From: Candidatus Stoquefichus massiliensis AP9
GTDB taxonomy: Bacteria; Bacillota_I; Bacilli_A; Erysipelotrichales; Coprobacillaceae
Reading direction: 5' to 3'
Assembly: GCF_000455285.1 (NCBI RefSeq)
Contig: NZ_HG005293.1
Location: 5,195 to 69,194, forward strand
Length of the DNA stretch: 64,000 bases
The translations under genes were made by a program, and so were the position numbers. The notes below the pieces were generated by a model, which worked only from the letters and a program-made list of their open reading frames with translations, ran no database searches and was not told the DNA's origin. Positions within the stretch are counted from its first letter, which is position 1; the number at the start of each line of letters is the position of its first letter. Of the stretch, positions 10,082 through 18,870 are shown piece after piece.

Positions 10082-10115
10082 GATTTTATACCAACTATCT
10101 ATTTTCCAATAAACT

Positions 10116-12113
10116 CTATTTTAAATATGAATCAAATGGTTGTTTCATATGATCAACAACATATCCACTACCACCACGTCCTTTAACATCTTCTACCATT
10201 GTAGAAATAACAATTGGCTTTAATGAATCTGTTGTCATAACTGTAAACCAACCTATTTCAGTACCTGAATTATCATCTTGTGATGCTTTAATTTCTCCAG
10301 TTCCAGTTTTACCAGCTAAAGTTAATCCATTATGATAAAAACTATGTGCTGTTCCATTACTATCACCAATGACCCCTATAAGGTCATTTTTTATTTCATC
10401 GGCAGTTGCTTTAGAAAAAGCTTCTGACCATACTTTTGATTCCGTTGACTTTATAATATGTGGTGTCATCATTTTTCCATCATTAACAAACGCTCCATAA
10501 ATACTTGCCATCTGCACTGGATTCATTAAGATTTGTCCTTGTCCATATCCACTATCAGCAACTTGAATATCATCTTTAAAATCGCCACTTGTATATTGTG
10601 ATTTATTCAAAGATAACTCAAATGGAATATCCTCACCAATCTTCATATCCTTATATCCCTTAATAAGATTATCTTTACCTATAGATAATGCTGCCTTAGC
10701 AAAATAAACATTATCAGAATAAACTAATGCATTCTTCAAATTATTAGGATTTGGAGCATGTAATGTTGTTACAAAATAACTACCCCAACTTGAATCTTTT
10801 TGCCATTTCATAGCTGCTCCAAAATCTTTAGATGAATCTAATGATTTTGTATTTAATCCAATTGCACCCGTTAATGGTTTCATTGTTGATCCTGGAACCC
10901 AGCTTGATTTAAAACGATTAGATAATGGTTTATCTTTATCATTATTGAGACTATCCCATTTAGACGTACTCATTCCCAGAATAAAATCATTACTATCAAA
11001 CGTTGGGGTACTCACTAGTGCTAGAACTTCCCCATTTTCTGGATTCATAGCAACCGAAGCACTCTTATCTTTTTCAAAAGATTTATATAAATTATTTTGT
11101 AATGTTATATCAATTGTTAAAGTTATATCTTTTCCATTTTCTTTTTCCTGATTAGCTAAAGTCTTGATACGTTCTCCCTCTGCATCAACTATATAAATCG
11201 CTACACCATCTTTACCTTTTAAGTCCTTCTCATATGCTGACTCAATACCACTACGCCCAATATATGAATTCTCATCATATCCTTCACCCTTGTGTTTCTC
11301 TAAATCTTCTGCGGTGACTTTTTGCATATATCCAATCATATGTGATGTCGCTTCACCATAGGGATAACTACGCACTGAAGTTGTTGTTAACTTCACCCCA
11401 GGTATTTTTAATAAAGCATTTTCTAAACTTGCATCACTTTTGGAAATTGTTTTCAATGGCACAAAAGAATCATCTTTAATCCATGATGCACTCATTGTTT
11501 TTTGGATACCTTCTTTCGTTAGACCTAATAATTCAGCTAATTTCGTATAATCATTTTCACCATTTAATTTACCTCGTACTAAACCAACAGAATAGGCATC
11601 TCCTTGTCCTGCCAGTACTTTTCCATTACGATCTAAAATTCTTCCTCTAGATGCATCATCTTCCACAATTCTCACTTTATAATCATTCTTTAAATCAGGA
11701 AATATATTAGAATCATCCCAATTGATTTTATCTCCAGAAAATGTCGTTTGATTCTCAAAATTTATCTCTCCAGCAATTGTATTCATTTTCACATTATATT
11801 TTAATGTTTGATCTTCCTTAGAATCTATAACTATTTCAATTTGACTTGCTTCAATACCATCATAGATATTTTGATTTCTTTTCACAAAATCCTCTTTAGA
11901 ATACTTTGTTTGAGAATCTTCACTTAAATATGTATACATTTCTTCATATTTATGTTCAGATAAAAGTGAGTAATATTCTTTTAATGTTTTTTCCTTACTA
12001 TCTCCTGTCAGTAAAAAAAACGCAATTATTGCCACAGTAACAATGACAACAATACCTCCTCCAATCATAATCAATTGTTTTGGATTACGACGGTTCGTAT
12101 AGACATCATTCAT
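10116..12113 (-). CDS. Class B penicillin-binding protein, MecA/PbpC type
   Basis: A membrane-anchored peptidoglycan transpeptidase of 665 residues, the same size as Staphylococcus PBP2a and Bacillus PbpC. It has an N-terminal membrane anchor (about residues 14-36), an NTF2-like MecA N-terminal domain (about 40-150), a PBP dimerisation domain and the transpeptidase domain. The catalytic motifs are S409-T-M-K412, S466-D-N and K602-T-G. The ATG at 12113 follows AAAGGAGG. This family includes low-affinity, beta-lactam-tolerant enzymes; resistance itself cannot be inferred from sequence alone. Confidence 0.92.
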   Translation of the reverse strand: MNDVYTNRRNPKQLIMIGGGIVVIVTVAIIAFFLLTGDSKEKTLKEYYSLLSEHKYEEMYTYLSEDSQTKYSKEDFVKRNQNIYDGIEASQIEIVIDSKEDQTLKYNVKMNTIAGEINFENQTTFSGDKINWDDSNIFPDLKNDYKVRIVEDDASRGRILDRNGKVLAGQGDAYSVGLVRGKLNGENDYTKLAELLGLTKEGIQKTMSASWIKDDSFVPLKTISKSDASLENALLKIPGVKLTTTSVRSYPYGEATSHMIGYMQKVTAEDLEKHKGEGYDENSYIGRSGIESAYEKDLKGKDGVAIYIVDAEGERIKTLANQEKENGKDITLTIDITLQNNLYKSFEKDKSASVAMNPENGEVLALVSTPTFDSNDFILGMSTSKWDSLNNDKDKPLSNRFKSSWVPGSTMKPLTGAIGLNTKSLDSSKDFGAAMKWQKDSSWGSYFVTTLHAPNPNNLKNALVYSDNVYFAKAALSIGKDNLIKGYKDMKIGEDIPFELSLNKSQYTSGDFKDDIQVADSGYGQGQILMNPVQMASIYGAFVNDGKMMTPHIIKSTESKVWSEAFSKATADEIKNDLIGVIGDSNGTAHSFYHNGLTLAGKTGTGEIKASQDDNSGTEIGWFTVMTTDSLKPIVISTMVEDVKGRGGSGYVVDHMKQPFDSYLK

Positions 12114-12136
12114 ATGATCTCCTCCTTTACGTTTTA

Positions 12137-12164
12137 AGTATATCACTTTTATCCTTAATATCAA
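12137..12164 (-). promoter_or_regulatory. Promoter of the penicillin-binding protein gene
   Basis: TTGATA, a 16-base spacer and TATACT on the minus strand, 24 bases before the start codon. Confidence 0.7.
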
Positions 12165-12191
12165 ATATCTCAAATATCATAATAGACACTT

Positions 12192-12206
12192 TCTACGTAA
12201 CGTAGA
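12192..12206. repeat. TCTACGT-ACGTAGA palindrome
   Basis: TCTACGT and ACGTAGA flank a single A, with CTTTC/GAAAG extending the arms imperfectly. It lies about 28 bases upstream of the -35 box of the penicillin-binding protein gene and has no T-run. A near copy is at 34005-34019. Confidence 0.6.
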
Positions 12207-12213
12207 GAAAGAA

Positions 12214-12233
12214 AAACGTACTTTCGTACGTTT
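12214..12233 (-). terminator. Terminator of the helical-protein gene
   Basis: AAACGTAC pairs with GTACGTTT around GAAA on the minus strand, followed by TTC. It overlaps the stop codon of the gene ending at 12232. Confidence 0.6.
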
Positions 12234-12648
12234 AATTCCCTTCAGATTCAGGCGTGTTCATATTTGTCACTATTGCTAAAATTGTTAAAATATGAGCTAA
12301 CTTGTTATCAGTTATTGCTCTAATTGTTTCTCTTAATTCAGTATCTCCCTGATTATAAGTCAATTTTCTTAACTCTAAATAAGAAGATAATTCCTGTTTT
12401 TGAATTTCATTAAGCAAATCTCTATAAGTGCCTTGAATATTGCCTTCTGGAATCATTGGATCAAACCCTGTTCCAAATTCCATTCTATAAAAATAATTTA
12501 AATAATTTGCATTTTGCTCTGCATTCTGTGCAAATGATAACAGCACCTGTCTTTCATCTTGTAAGGTAGCTCTTGCTGCTGCCTGACGATACAATTGAGC
12601 TAATAACTTCTCAGTATAAATATAAGATTGAAGTTGTTCTCTATTCAT
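12232..12648 (-). CDS. Small helical (ferritin-like fold?) protein, paralogue A
   Basis: 138 residues, nearly all predicted alpha-helical, with no signal peptide. I do not recognise a named family. It shares spaced identity with its neighbour at 12702-13106, including TEK near the start, LNYFY, GTYRD, and a C-terminal block LRET-R-I-D-KL-HIL-ILAIV. The size and four-helix pattern suggest a ferritin-like or spore-coat-like bundle, but no clear ExxH metal ligands are visible. GAGAGG lies eight bases before the ATG at 12648; a GTG nine bases upstream is less likely. Confidence 0.7.
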   Translation of the reverse strand: MNREQLQSYIYTEKLLAQLYRQAAARATLQDERQVLLSFAQNAEQNANYLNYFYRMEFGTGFDPMIPEGNIQGTYRDLLNEIQKQELSSYLELRKLTYNQGDTELRETIRAITDNKLAHILTILAIVTNMNTPESEGN

Positions 12649-12701
12649 TCCATACACCTCTCTATATGTTATGAGAAAAAACCAGGTTTGTGCTTATTTT
12701 T

Positions 12702-13106
12702 TTATTTTTTAGGATCATCCATATCAATAACTATTGCCAATATAGCTAGAATATGTGTTAATTTATCATCCGCTATACTTCTCATAGTTTCTCTTAATAA
12801 AATATTCTCTTGAAAATACGTATGTCGACGATATCTTAAAAACGATTCTAAATCTAAGAATTGAATATTATTCAATATATCTCTATATGTCCCTTTAATA
12901 TCAAATTCACAAATGACGGGGTTATATGTTTCATCAAATTCTTCATTATAAAAATAATTTAAATATTTTATGGCTTCATCACAACTTTGAGAGAACTGAA
13001 GCATCATTTCTTTTTCATCACTTATATCTGCCATAGTAGCTGCATGTTTATAAAGAAAACATAACCGTTTTTCAGTATCCATATACAATTGAAATAGTTC
13101 TTTCAT
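12702..13106 (-). CDS. Small helical (ferritin-like fold?) protein, paralogue B
   Basis: 134 residues, a tandem paralogue of the protein at 12232-12648 with the same helical layout and the block LRETMRSIADDKLTHILAILAIV split over its last helix. It is more acidic and contains no obvious metal-binding motif. GAGGTG precedes the ATG at 13106 by six bases. The two genes lie 53 bases apart on one strand and probably share a transcript. Function unknown. Confidence 0.7.
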   Translation of the reverse strand: MKELFQLYMDTEKRLCFLYKHAATMADISDEKEMMLQFSQSCDEAIKYLNYFYNEEFDETYNPVICEFDIKGTYRDILNNIQFLDLESFLRYRRHTYFQENILLRETMRSIADDKLTHILAILAIVIDMDDPKK

Positions 13107-13162
13107 TTCAAACACCTCAATATAGTTTATACAAATGATTATAAAACGTGAAAAAAGATTTA

Positions 13163-13858
13163 CTATAAGAGTAAATCTTTTATGACTTCACTTGCTATTA
13201 AGAGTCCAGCACTTGATGGCACAAAGGCAGTGCTTCCTGGAACTGTACGTTTATTTGTTTGCTCATTAGAGGCTCTTGGTTTCATAGGAACTTCTTTAGA
13301 ATAAACAACTTTTAAATGTTTGACTCTTCGTGCTTTTAATTCATGACGCATCACTTTAGCCAATGGACAAACAGACGTTTTATAAATATCAGTAACTTCT
13401 AACATTGAAGGATTCATCTTATTTCCAGTTCCCATTGAGCTTATGAGAGGAATGCTTAATTTTTCACATCTCACTGCTAATTCTATTTTCGCAGTTATTG
13501 TGTCTATTGCATCAATGACATAATCATACTGACTCAAATCTATTTCATCTGCTGTTTCAGGCAAATAAAACATTTCTAATGTATGAACATCACATCGAGG
13601 ATTAATAGACATTATTCTTTCTTTCATGACATCAACTTTCTTTTGATCAATGGTTTGTTGTGTTGCTATAATTTGTCGATTTAAGTTAGTTAATGAAACA
13701 ACATCATTATCCACTATTGCTATATGTTCTATTCCACTTCTTACCAATGCTTCTATGACATATCCACCAACTCCACCAACTCCAAAAACAATAATATGTT
13801 TATTTTGTAATTGATTTAATTTTTCTTCACCAATCAATAATTCAAATCTTGAAAACAT
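13163..13858 (-). CDS. tcdA: tRNA threonylcarbamoyladenosine dehydratase, TcdA-like
   Basis: 231 residues of the ThiF/E1 superfamily. The nucleotide-binding GVGGVGGYVIEALVRSG and the DNDVVSLTNLNRQ block are typical of TcdA (YgdL/CsdL), which cyclises t6A to ct6A in tRNA at position 37 using ATP. AAAGGAG is placed eight bases before the ATG at 13858, one base after the stop of the upstream TtcA-like gene, so the pair is an operon for tRNA modification. The family also has sulfur-activating members, hence moderate certainty on the exact substrate. Confidence 0.85.
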   Translation of the reverse strand: MFSRFELLIGEEKLNQLQNKHIIVFGVGGVGGYVIEALVRSGIEHIAIVDNDVVSLTNLNRQIIATQQTIDQKKVDVMKERIMSINPRCDVHTLEMFYLPETADEIDLSQYDYVIDAIDTITAKIELAVRCEKLSIPLISSMGTGNKMNPSMLEVTDIYKTSVCPLAKVMRHELKARRVKHLKVVYSKEVPMKPRASNEQTNKRTVPGSTAFVPSSAGLLIASEVIKDLLL

Positions 13859-13859
13859 A

Positions 13860-14699
13860 TTAATCTTCTCCTTTATCATACGTATCTAAGAAATGATGTC
13901 TTCCTTGATCATCACTATATGCAATAATTGTTGCCAAATTCACATTTTCCACACTCTTAAATACATTTTTCTTAACATTAGGATTCATTGTTTCTAAATA
14001 TTTTAATAAATTTTTCATTTCTTCTCTTTTTGATGTGTGATGTACTTCTCCCAGTTCTTCCATTTCTTCAGTAAAACGACAAGCACACTGAATAAAACTT
14101 AAATCATTATATTGACACCAATGAATAATATCTTTTTCTTCAATTAAATACATTGGTCTAATCAGTTCCATTCCTTCAAAATTAGTACTATGTAGTTTTG
14201 GCATCATTGTCTGTACTTGTGAACCATAAAACATTCCCATTAAAATTGTTTCAATCACATCATCAAAATGATGTCCTAATGCTATTTTATTACATCCGAG
14301 TTCTTTGGCTTTCGCATAAAGAAATCCTCTTCTCATTCTTGCACATAAATAACAAGGAGATTTTTCTATATTTGTGACAACCTGAAAAATATCTGATTCA
14401 AAAAATTGGACAGGAATATTAAGGATTTTCGCATTTTCTTCTATCTTTTGACGATTTTTCTCATTATATCCTGGATCCATAGATAGAAAAACCAATCCAA
14501 AGTCAAACTTACCATGACGTTTTAATTCCTGTAAAAGTTTAGCCATTAACATAGAATCCTTACCCCCAGAAATACATACAGCTATTTTATCTCCAGGTTG
14601 AATTAAATCATATGTTTGTACTCCTTTGACAAATTTACGCCAAATCTGTTTTCGATATTTTTTGATAATACTTTGTTCTATTGCTTTTGTTCTATCCAT
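13860..14699 (-). CDS. TtcA-family tRNA thiolase (PP-loop ATPase)
   Basis: 279 residues. The PP-loop SGGKDS (about residue 46) activates a tRNA base with ATP, and the CYLCARMRRG motif plus further cysteines (QCACR) resemble the 4Fe-4S ligands of TtcA, which thiolates C32 of tRNA. Firmicutes homologues vary in substrate, so the precise base is an inference. AAAGGAG precedes the ATG at 14699. It is co-transcribed with the TcdA-like gene. Confidence 0.82.
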   Translation of the reverse strand: MDRTKAIEQSIIKKYRKQIWRKFVKGVQTYDLIQPGDKIAVCISGGKDSMLMAKLLQELKRHGKFDFGLVFLSMDPGYNEKNRQKIEENAKILNIPVQFFESDIFQVVTNIEKSPCYLCARMRRGFLYAKAKELGCNKIALGHHFDDVIETILMGMFYGSQVQTMMPKLHSTNFEGMELIRPMYLIEEKDIIHWCQYNDLSFIQCACRFTEEMEELGEVHHTSKREEMKNLLKYLETMNPNVKKNVFKSVENVNLATIIAYSDDQGRHHFLDTYDKGED

Positions 14700-14791
14700 A
14701 ATTATACTCCTTTGCCTGATACATTTTATCATTAACTTCTATTTCAAAGCAATTCTTTTTGTAATATAATAAAGAATATGGAGGAAATGTT

Positions 14792-15760
14792 ATGAAAAAA
14801 TATAATTGGGGTATTATTGGAACAGGAAATATTGCATGCTCATTTGCAGAGTCTTTATCAAGAGTAAATGGTGAAATCTATGGCGCATATAATCGACATT
14901 TAGAAAAAGCGCAAGTATTTGCTGAAAAATATCGGGTAATGCATGTTTATGAAAATCTTGATAATTTATTAAATGATAAGAATATTGACATTATATATGT
15001 TTCTACACCACATAATGCACACTATGAAATGATCATTAAAGCTTTGAAAGCTCATAAACATGTTTTATGTGAAAAGGCTATAACAGTTAATGACCGACAA
15101 CTTGAAGAAGCAGTTGCGATTGCAAAAGAAAATCAACTTATTCTCATGGAAGCTATGACAATCTATCATATGCCACTTTATAAACAATTAAGAGAAATTA
15201 TTGATAGTGGAAAAATTGGTAAAGTCAAAATGATTCAAGTGAATTTTGGAAGTTGCAAGGAATATGATGTTCACAATCGTTTCTTTTCTAAAGAATTAGC
15301 TGGTGGTGCTTTATTAGACATTGGTGTCTATGCAACAGCCTTTGCAAGATATTTCTTACAGTCATGTCCAAATACACTGATTACAACAAATCAGTATTTT
15401 GAAACTGGTGTTGATGAACAATCTGGTATTATTATGAAAAACCAGGATGGACAAATGGTTGTTATGGCATTAACAATGCGAGCAAAACAGCCTAAACGAG
15501 GGGTTGTTGCTGGTGAAGAAGGCTATATTGAAGTCAACGATTATCCTCGTGCATCACAAGCCACACTCACATATACAGTTGATGGTCATAAAGAAGAAAT
15601 CAATGCTGGAGATACAACTCTAGGTTTAGATTATGAAATCATTGATATGCAAAAAGCGATTCATGATGGATATGATTCTTCATTACAATTAACAAGAGAT
15701 GTTATGAAACTTTTAACTGAAGTAAGAACACAATGGGGTATGATTTATCCTTTTGAATAA
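14792..15760 (+). CDS. Gfo/Idh/MocA-family oxidoreductase
   Basis: 322 residues. The N-terminal Rossmann motif is WGIIGTGNIACSFAESL and the catalytic-lysine motif is intact as CEKAIT, unlike the paralogue at 8103. The C-terminal domain has the GGALLDIGVYA motif of dehydrogenases acting on sugars or dihydrodiols. GGAGG precedes the ATG. It stands alone, divergent from the tRNA-modification pair, so the substrate is not indicated by context. Confidence 0.87.
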   Translation: MKKYNWGIIGTGNIACSFAESLSRVNGEIYGAYNRHLEKAQVFAEKYRVMHVYENLDNLLNDKNIDIIYVSTPHNAHYEMIIKALKAHKHVLCEKAITVNDRQLEEAVAIAKENQLILMEAMTIYHMPLYKQLREIIDSGKIGKVKMIQVNFGSCKEYDVHNRFFSKELAGGALLDIGVYATAFARYFLQSCPNTLITTNQYFETGVDEQSGIIMKNQDGQMVVMALTMRAKQPKRGVVAGEEGYIEVNDYPRASQATLTYTVDGHKEEINAGDTTLGLDYEIIDMQKAIHDGYDSSLQLTRDVMKLLTEVRTQWGMIYPFE

Positions 15761-16030
15761 AGACTTGAAAAAGTCTTTTTCTTTATATAGGCATATCATA
15801 ATAATATGTCCAGTACTCATTTCAGTATAGAAAAAGGCATGATATTTCATTGCCTCCTTTGTCAATTTATTTAATATATCTTTGATTACCGATAATTTGT
15901 CATTGATCTCAGACATATAATAAACAACGAATGATAATGCAATCAGGATAGCTCCAGTCTCAAAAAATCCAATCACACAAAATATAATTCCTACTAATAA
16001 TATCAAAGATGTCGCAAAAATTCCTGCCAT
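15713..16030 (-). CDS. Small membrane protein of unknown function
   Basis: 105 residues with two hydrophobic stretches at about residues 4-40, then a basic, probably cytoplasmic tail. The very good AAAGGAGG five bases before the ATG at 16030 argues that it is translated. Its last 16 codons overlap the end of the convergent oxidoreductase gene and the terminator between them, so the natural C-terminus may be shorter or frame-damaged. No family recognised. Confidence 0.5.
   Translation of the reverse strand: MAGIFATSLILLVGIIFCVIGFFETGAILIALSFVVYYMSEINDKLSVIKDILNKLTKEAMKYHAFFYTEMSTGHIIMICLYKEKDFFKSLFKRINHTPLCSYFS
15760..15784 (+). terminator. Terminator after the oxidoreductase gene
   Basis: AAGACTT pairs with AAGTCTT around GAAA, followed by TTTC and TTT. 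The minus strand also gives a stem with a short T-run. Confidence 0.75.
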
Positions 16031-16170
16031 TGTATCCTCCTTTTCAATTAAGTCTATTTATCATAAGTTTCTTCACTTAGTGTAATTGAATTATATAAAT
16101 ATAAAATACATACGTCAACAAGTTTAGTGAGTATAAAATCTTGAAAAGACTTTTTTCTTTAAGCAAACTA

Positions 16171-16179
16171 TGTTATAAT
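16171..16179 (+). promoter_or_regulatory. Extended -10 promoter of the CAP-domain gene
   Basis: TGTTATAAT is an extended -10 element, 45 bases before the start codon; no good -35 is seen. Confidence 0.5.
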
Positions 16180-16223
16180 GCTATTAGCAAACCTTAATTC
16201 TTTTCTGATATGAAAGGAATCTT

Positions 16224-16970
16224 ATGAAAAAATATTTTATCATTTTAACAATAGGTGCAATAACCCTATTATCACAAACAACGTCTGCTACTCATACAAC
16301 AGAAAACGAGTCCTTCCCTTTACAGGAAGTAATACAGGATAATCGTTCTATTGAGCAGACAGAAAAAAAGGAGACTGATATAGTTAAACAAACAAAACAA
16401 ATATCAACAAAAAAACAGGAGAAAAAACAAGAGAAAACTTCTTCATCTTCTAGCAATACAAAAAAGACATCAGAGATTAAAGAAACAACTGTTCAACCTC
16501 AACAAGAGGAATCTGTTATTCAAAAATCATCATCAATATTTAATGATAAACAAACCACACTGATTCAAACCACCTTTGTAAAACTTATTAATCAAACAAG
16601 ACAAAATCCTGTTGTTATTTCTTCTCGTCTTTATTCAAGTGCATCTTTACGAGCCAAAGAAGCCAATCACAAATGGTCACATACAAGACCAAATGGGAGT
16701 CGTTGGAATACGACTTTAACTTCTATCATTAATATTAAAACGACTCCTCATGGAGAGAATCTTGCTAAAACAACAATCAACTATAAAAATGAATATACTG
16801 ATGATGAAATTATTCATATCGTTACAACAATGCATCAACAACTGATTAATAGTTCAACTCATTATCAGGTTATGACAAATCAAAACTATAAAAAAGTTAA
16901 TATTGGAATATATACACAAATAAAAGATAATCAAGTTATTGTGATAATTGCTCAACATTTTACTGCATAA
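16224..16970 (+). CDS. Secreted CAP/SCP-domain protein
   Basis: 248 residues. A Sec signal peptide covers about residues 1-22 (basic MKK, hydrophobic core, cleavage near TSA). A Lys/Glu/Gln/Ser/Thr-rich linker of roughly 80 residues follows. The C-terminal CAP domain (about 110-248) has the motifs WSHTRPNGSRW, HGENLA and a final IAQHF strand, as in bacterial YkwD-like secreted proteins. No cell-wall anchor or lipobox is visible, so it is probably released or loosely wall-bound. The role is unknown; CAP proteins are often cell-surface or host-facing. Confidence 0.82.
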   Translation: MKKYFIILTIGAITLLSQTTSATHTTENESFPLQEVIQDNRSIEQTEKKETDIVKQTKQISTKKQEKKQEKTSSSSSNTKKTSEIKETTVQPQQEESVIQKSSSIFNDKQTTLIQTTFVKLINQTRQNPVVISSRLYSSASLRAKEANHKWSHTRPNGSRWNTTLTSIINIKTTPHGENLAKTTINYKNEYTDDEIIHIVTTMHQQLINSSTHYQVMTNQNYKKVNIGIYTQIKDNQVIVIIAQHFTA

Positions 16971-16973
16971 TAT

Positions 16974-17001
16974 AAAAACATCAGTTTTCACTGATGTTTT
17001 T
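16974..17001. terminator. Bidirectional terminator
   Basis: AAAAACATCAG pairs with CTGATGTTTTT around TTTTCA, so it can end both the CAP gene and the convergent ABC operon. Confidence 0.85.
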
Positions 17002-17770
17002 ATATAGCTTTCTTATTAAAGAATAGAATAGATAAAATTATTGCTATGAATGATAATACAATTGTTATAAGTATTGAGCCTATAAACTGATCAATCTGCA
17101 TAGTTCCTGTCAATATTGACATTGAATTAAACAATTGCGTTGGTAAATATTTTGAAATTGTAGGAATCATACTTAATGCATATGATAATATAAACATCCC
17201 TCCAGTTACTCCTAAAACAGCATAATTATCTTGGAAAATTGATGATGCAAACATAATGAATGATATACATAATATTCCTAAGATATAGATACAAGATGCT
17301 CCCCATAAAACATCCGCAACATTATGCACAGACCAAAAATAAATATTATACAAGTATGTGACAAGAAAACATAGCCAATAACACATTGTCCACAAGCCAA
17401 TCATTGTTATAGTTTTTGCAATAATAACTTTCCATCTTTGTAAACCTTTAGTTAAAATATTAATTAAAGTTCCTTTTTGATATTCAATAGTTAAAATAGT
17501 ACTCATAATAATTACAAATATAATCAATAATAGTGGTACATTTTTATAAAACTGCGTCCATGATGTCATGACATCAACTTTGAAATTTGATACAATCATT
17601 CCTGCATCTGCCAAATCACTTGATAACATCTCCATCATCCATGGTGTTATTTTCGCAATCAAAGGATTCATAATTCCAAACAGAATAGAAATAATAATCA
17701 ATAAAATTAATTTTCCTGTACGTATCAATTCAAGCCATTCTTTTTTAATAAAGGCTATTAATGTTTTCAT
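17000..17770 (-). CDS. ABC-2 type permease (YxlG-like)
   Basis: 256 residues with about six membrane segments, the first after the cytoplasmic KKEWLELIRTGK stretch that is typical of ABC-2 permeases. It overlaps the ATPase gene by four bases. With the ATPase and the small PLDc_N protein it reproduces the Bacillus yxlE-yxlF-yxlG arrangement. The exported substrate is unknown. Confidence 0.87.
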   Translation of the reverse strand: MKTLIAFIKKEWLELIRTGKLILLIIISILFGIMNPLIAKITPWMMEMLSSDLADAGMIVSNFKVDVMTSWTQFYKNVPLLLIIFVIIMSTILTIEYQKGTLINILTKGLQRWKVIIAKTITMIGLWTMCYWLCFLVTYLYNIYFWSVHNVADVLWGASCIYILGILCISFIMFASSIFQDNYAVLGVTGGMFILSYALSMIPTISKYLPTQLFNSMSILTGTMQIDQFIGSILITIVLSFIAIILSILFFNKKAI

Positions 17771-18669
17771 TTGCCAATAACCTCCATAAATAGATTTTCC
17801 AATGTTGATTCACGCATTTCAATCTTTTGAATACGATAATGATGTTGACTAATCATATTCATAGCCTTTAACATTTCTTCTTCACCTTGTGATGGATAAT
17901 AGAGTCTTGTTGCATTTAATCTTTGACTTCCTGCATATTCTTTTTCCATAGCATCAGCATCATGACTTCTTAAAAAGTCAATTTCAAATCCATTACTCTT
18001 TTGAAGACTTTTCACTTCCTCTAAAGTTCCCTGAATTTTTATTTTTCCTTCATGTAATAATGCAATTTCATCACAGATACGCTCAACATCAGAAAGAATA
18101 TGAGTAGAGAAAAGAACTGTTGTTTTACCTTTAACAGATTGTAAAATATCTAATATTTCTTTTCGTCCTACTGGATCTAATGCGGAAGTTGGTTCATCAC
18201 AAATCAGTAACTCCGGGTTATGCAATAATGCTTGTGCTATTCCTAATCTTTGTTTCATCCCACGAGAAAACCCATGTATTCTTTTATTCACATTTTCTAG
18301 TCCAACCAATCTTAATAATTCAACAGATTTTTCTTGAATATCTGATCCTTTCATTCCTGAAATATCCCCACACAACTTTAAATATTCCATAGGTGTCATA
18401 TATCCATAAAACTCAGGAACATCTGGTAAATAACCAATATATTGATTTGTCTCATTTTGCCCATAGACGACCTTCTTACCATTCACATATATATCGCCAT
18501 GATCAATAGGTAATAAACCTAAAATCATCTTCATTGTTGTGGTTTTTCCAGCTCCATTTTGACCAATAAATCCATATATCTTATGTTGAGATATTGATAA
18601 ATTCAAATCATCAATAACTTTATTTTGCCCAAATGATTTTGATAAATGAGAAATTTCAAGCATTGCCAT
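17767..18669 (-). CDS. ABC transporter ATPase (YxlF-like)
   Basis: 300 residues. Walker A is GQNGAGKTTT (about 36-45), the signature is SRGMKQRLGIAQ, Walker B is LLICDEPTSALDP and the switch His is in FSTHI. The C-terminal 80 residues form the extension common in drug- or peptide-exporting ABC-2 ATPases. The start codon directly follows the stop of the small upstream gene; an in-frame ATG two codons later is possible. Confidence 0.92.
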   Translation of the reverse strand: MAMLEISHLSKSFGQNKVIDDLNLSISQHKIYGFIGQNGAGKTTTMKMILGLLPIDHGDIYVNGKKVVYGQNETNQYIGYLPDVPEFYGYMTPMEYLKLCGDISGMKGSDIQEKSVELLRLVGLENVNKRIHGFSRGMKQRLGIAQALLHNPELLICDEPTSALDPVGRKEILDILQSVKGKTTVLFSTHILSDVERICDEIALLHEGKIKIQGTLEEVKSLQKSNGFEIDFLRSHDADAMEKEYAGSQRLNATRLYYPSQGEEEMLKAMNMISQHHYRIQKIEMRESTLENLFMEVIGK

Positions 18670-18870
18670 TTAGTCATCTTCCTTTCCAAAAACAAAATAT
18701 AAGATTGGTCCAATAAATTCCATTCCTATAATCGCAATAACAATCCATAATCTACGATTTCCATGTTTATAATGTGTATGTGTTAAAATATGTCTCATTG
18801 TAAAAAACAATAATCCAAACTGTACAATAATCAATGGAATAAGAAATGGTAACATTTCATTTAAAGTCAT
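18670..18870 (-). CDS. PLDc_N-domain small membrane protein (YxlE-like)
   Basis: 66 residues, two transmembrane helices around the short basic loop THTHYKHGNRRLW, ending GPILYFVFGKEDD. This is the PLDc_N (cardiolipin synthase N-terminal-like) fold found in B. subtilis YxlE, an anti-sigma-factor-associated protein. It overlaps the upstream regulator gene by four bases. No sigma factor gene is present here. Confidence 0.82.
   Translation of the reverse strand: MTLNEMLPFLIPLIIVQFGLLFFTMRHILTHTHYKHGNRRLWIVIAIIGMEFIGPILYFVFGKEDD

Noticed and set aside
10116-12113. Calling the penicillin-binding protein an acquired mecA resistance gene
   Set aside because: Domain order and length match chromosomal PbpC/PBP5-type enzymes equally well, base composition matches its neighbours, and no mecI/mecR1 or mobile element is near.
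12192-12206. Reading the TCTACG palindrome as a terminator
   Set aside because: It has no T-run and a proper terminator lies beside it at 12214-12233.
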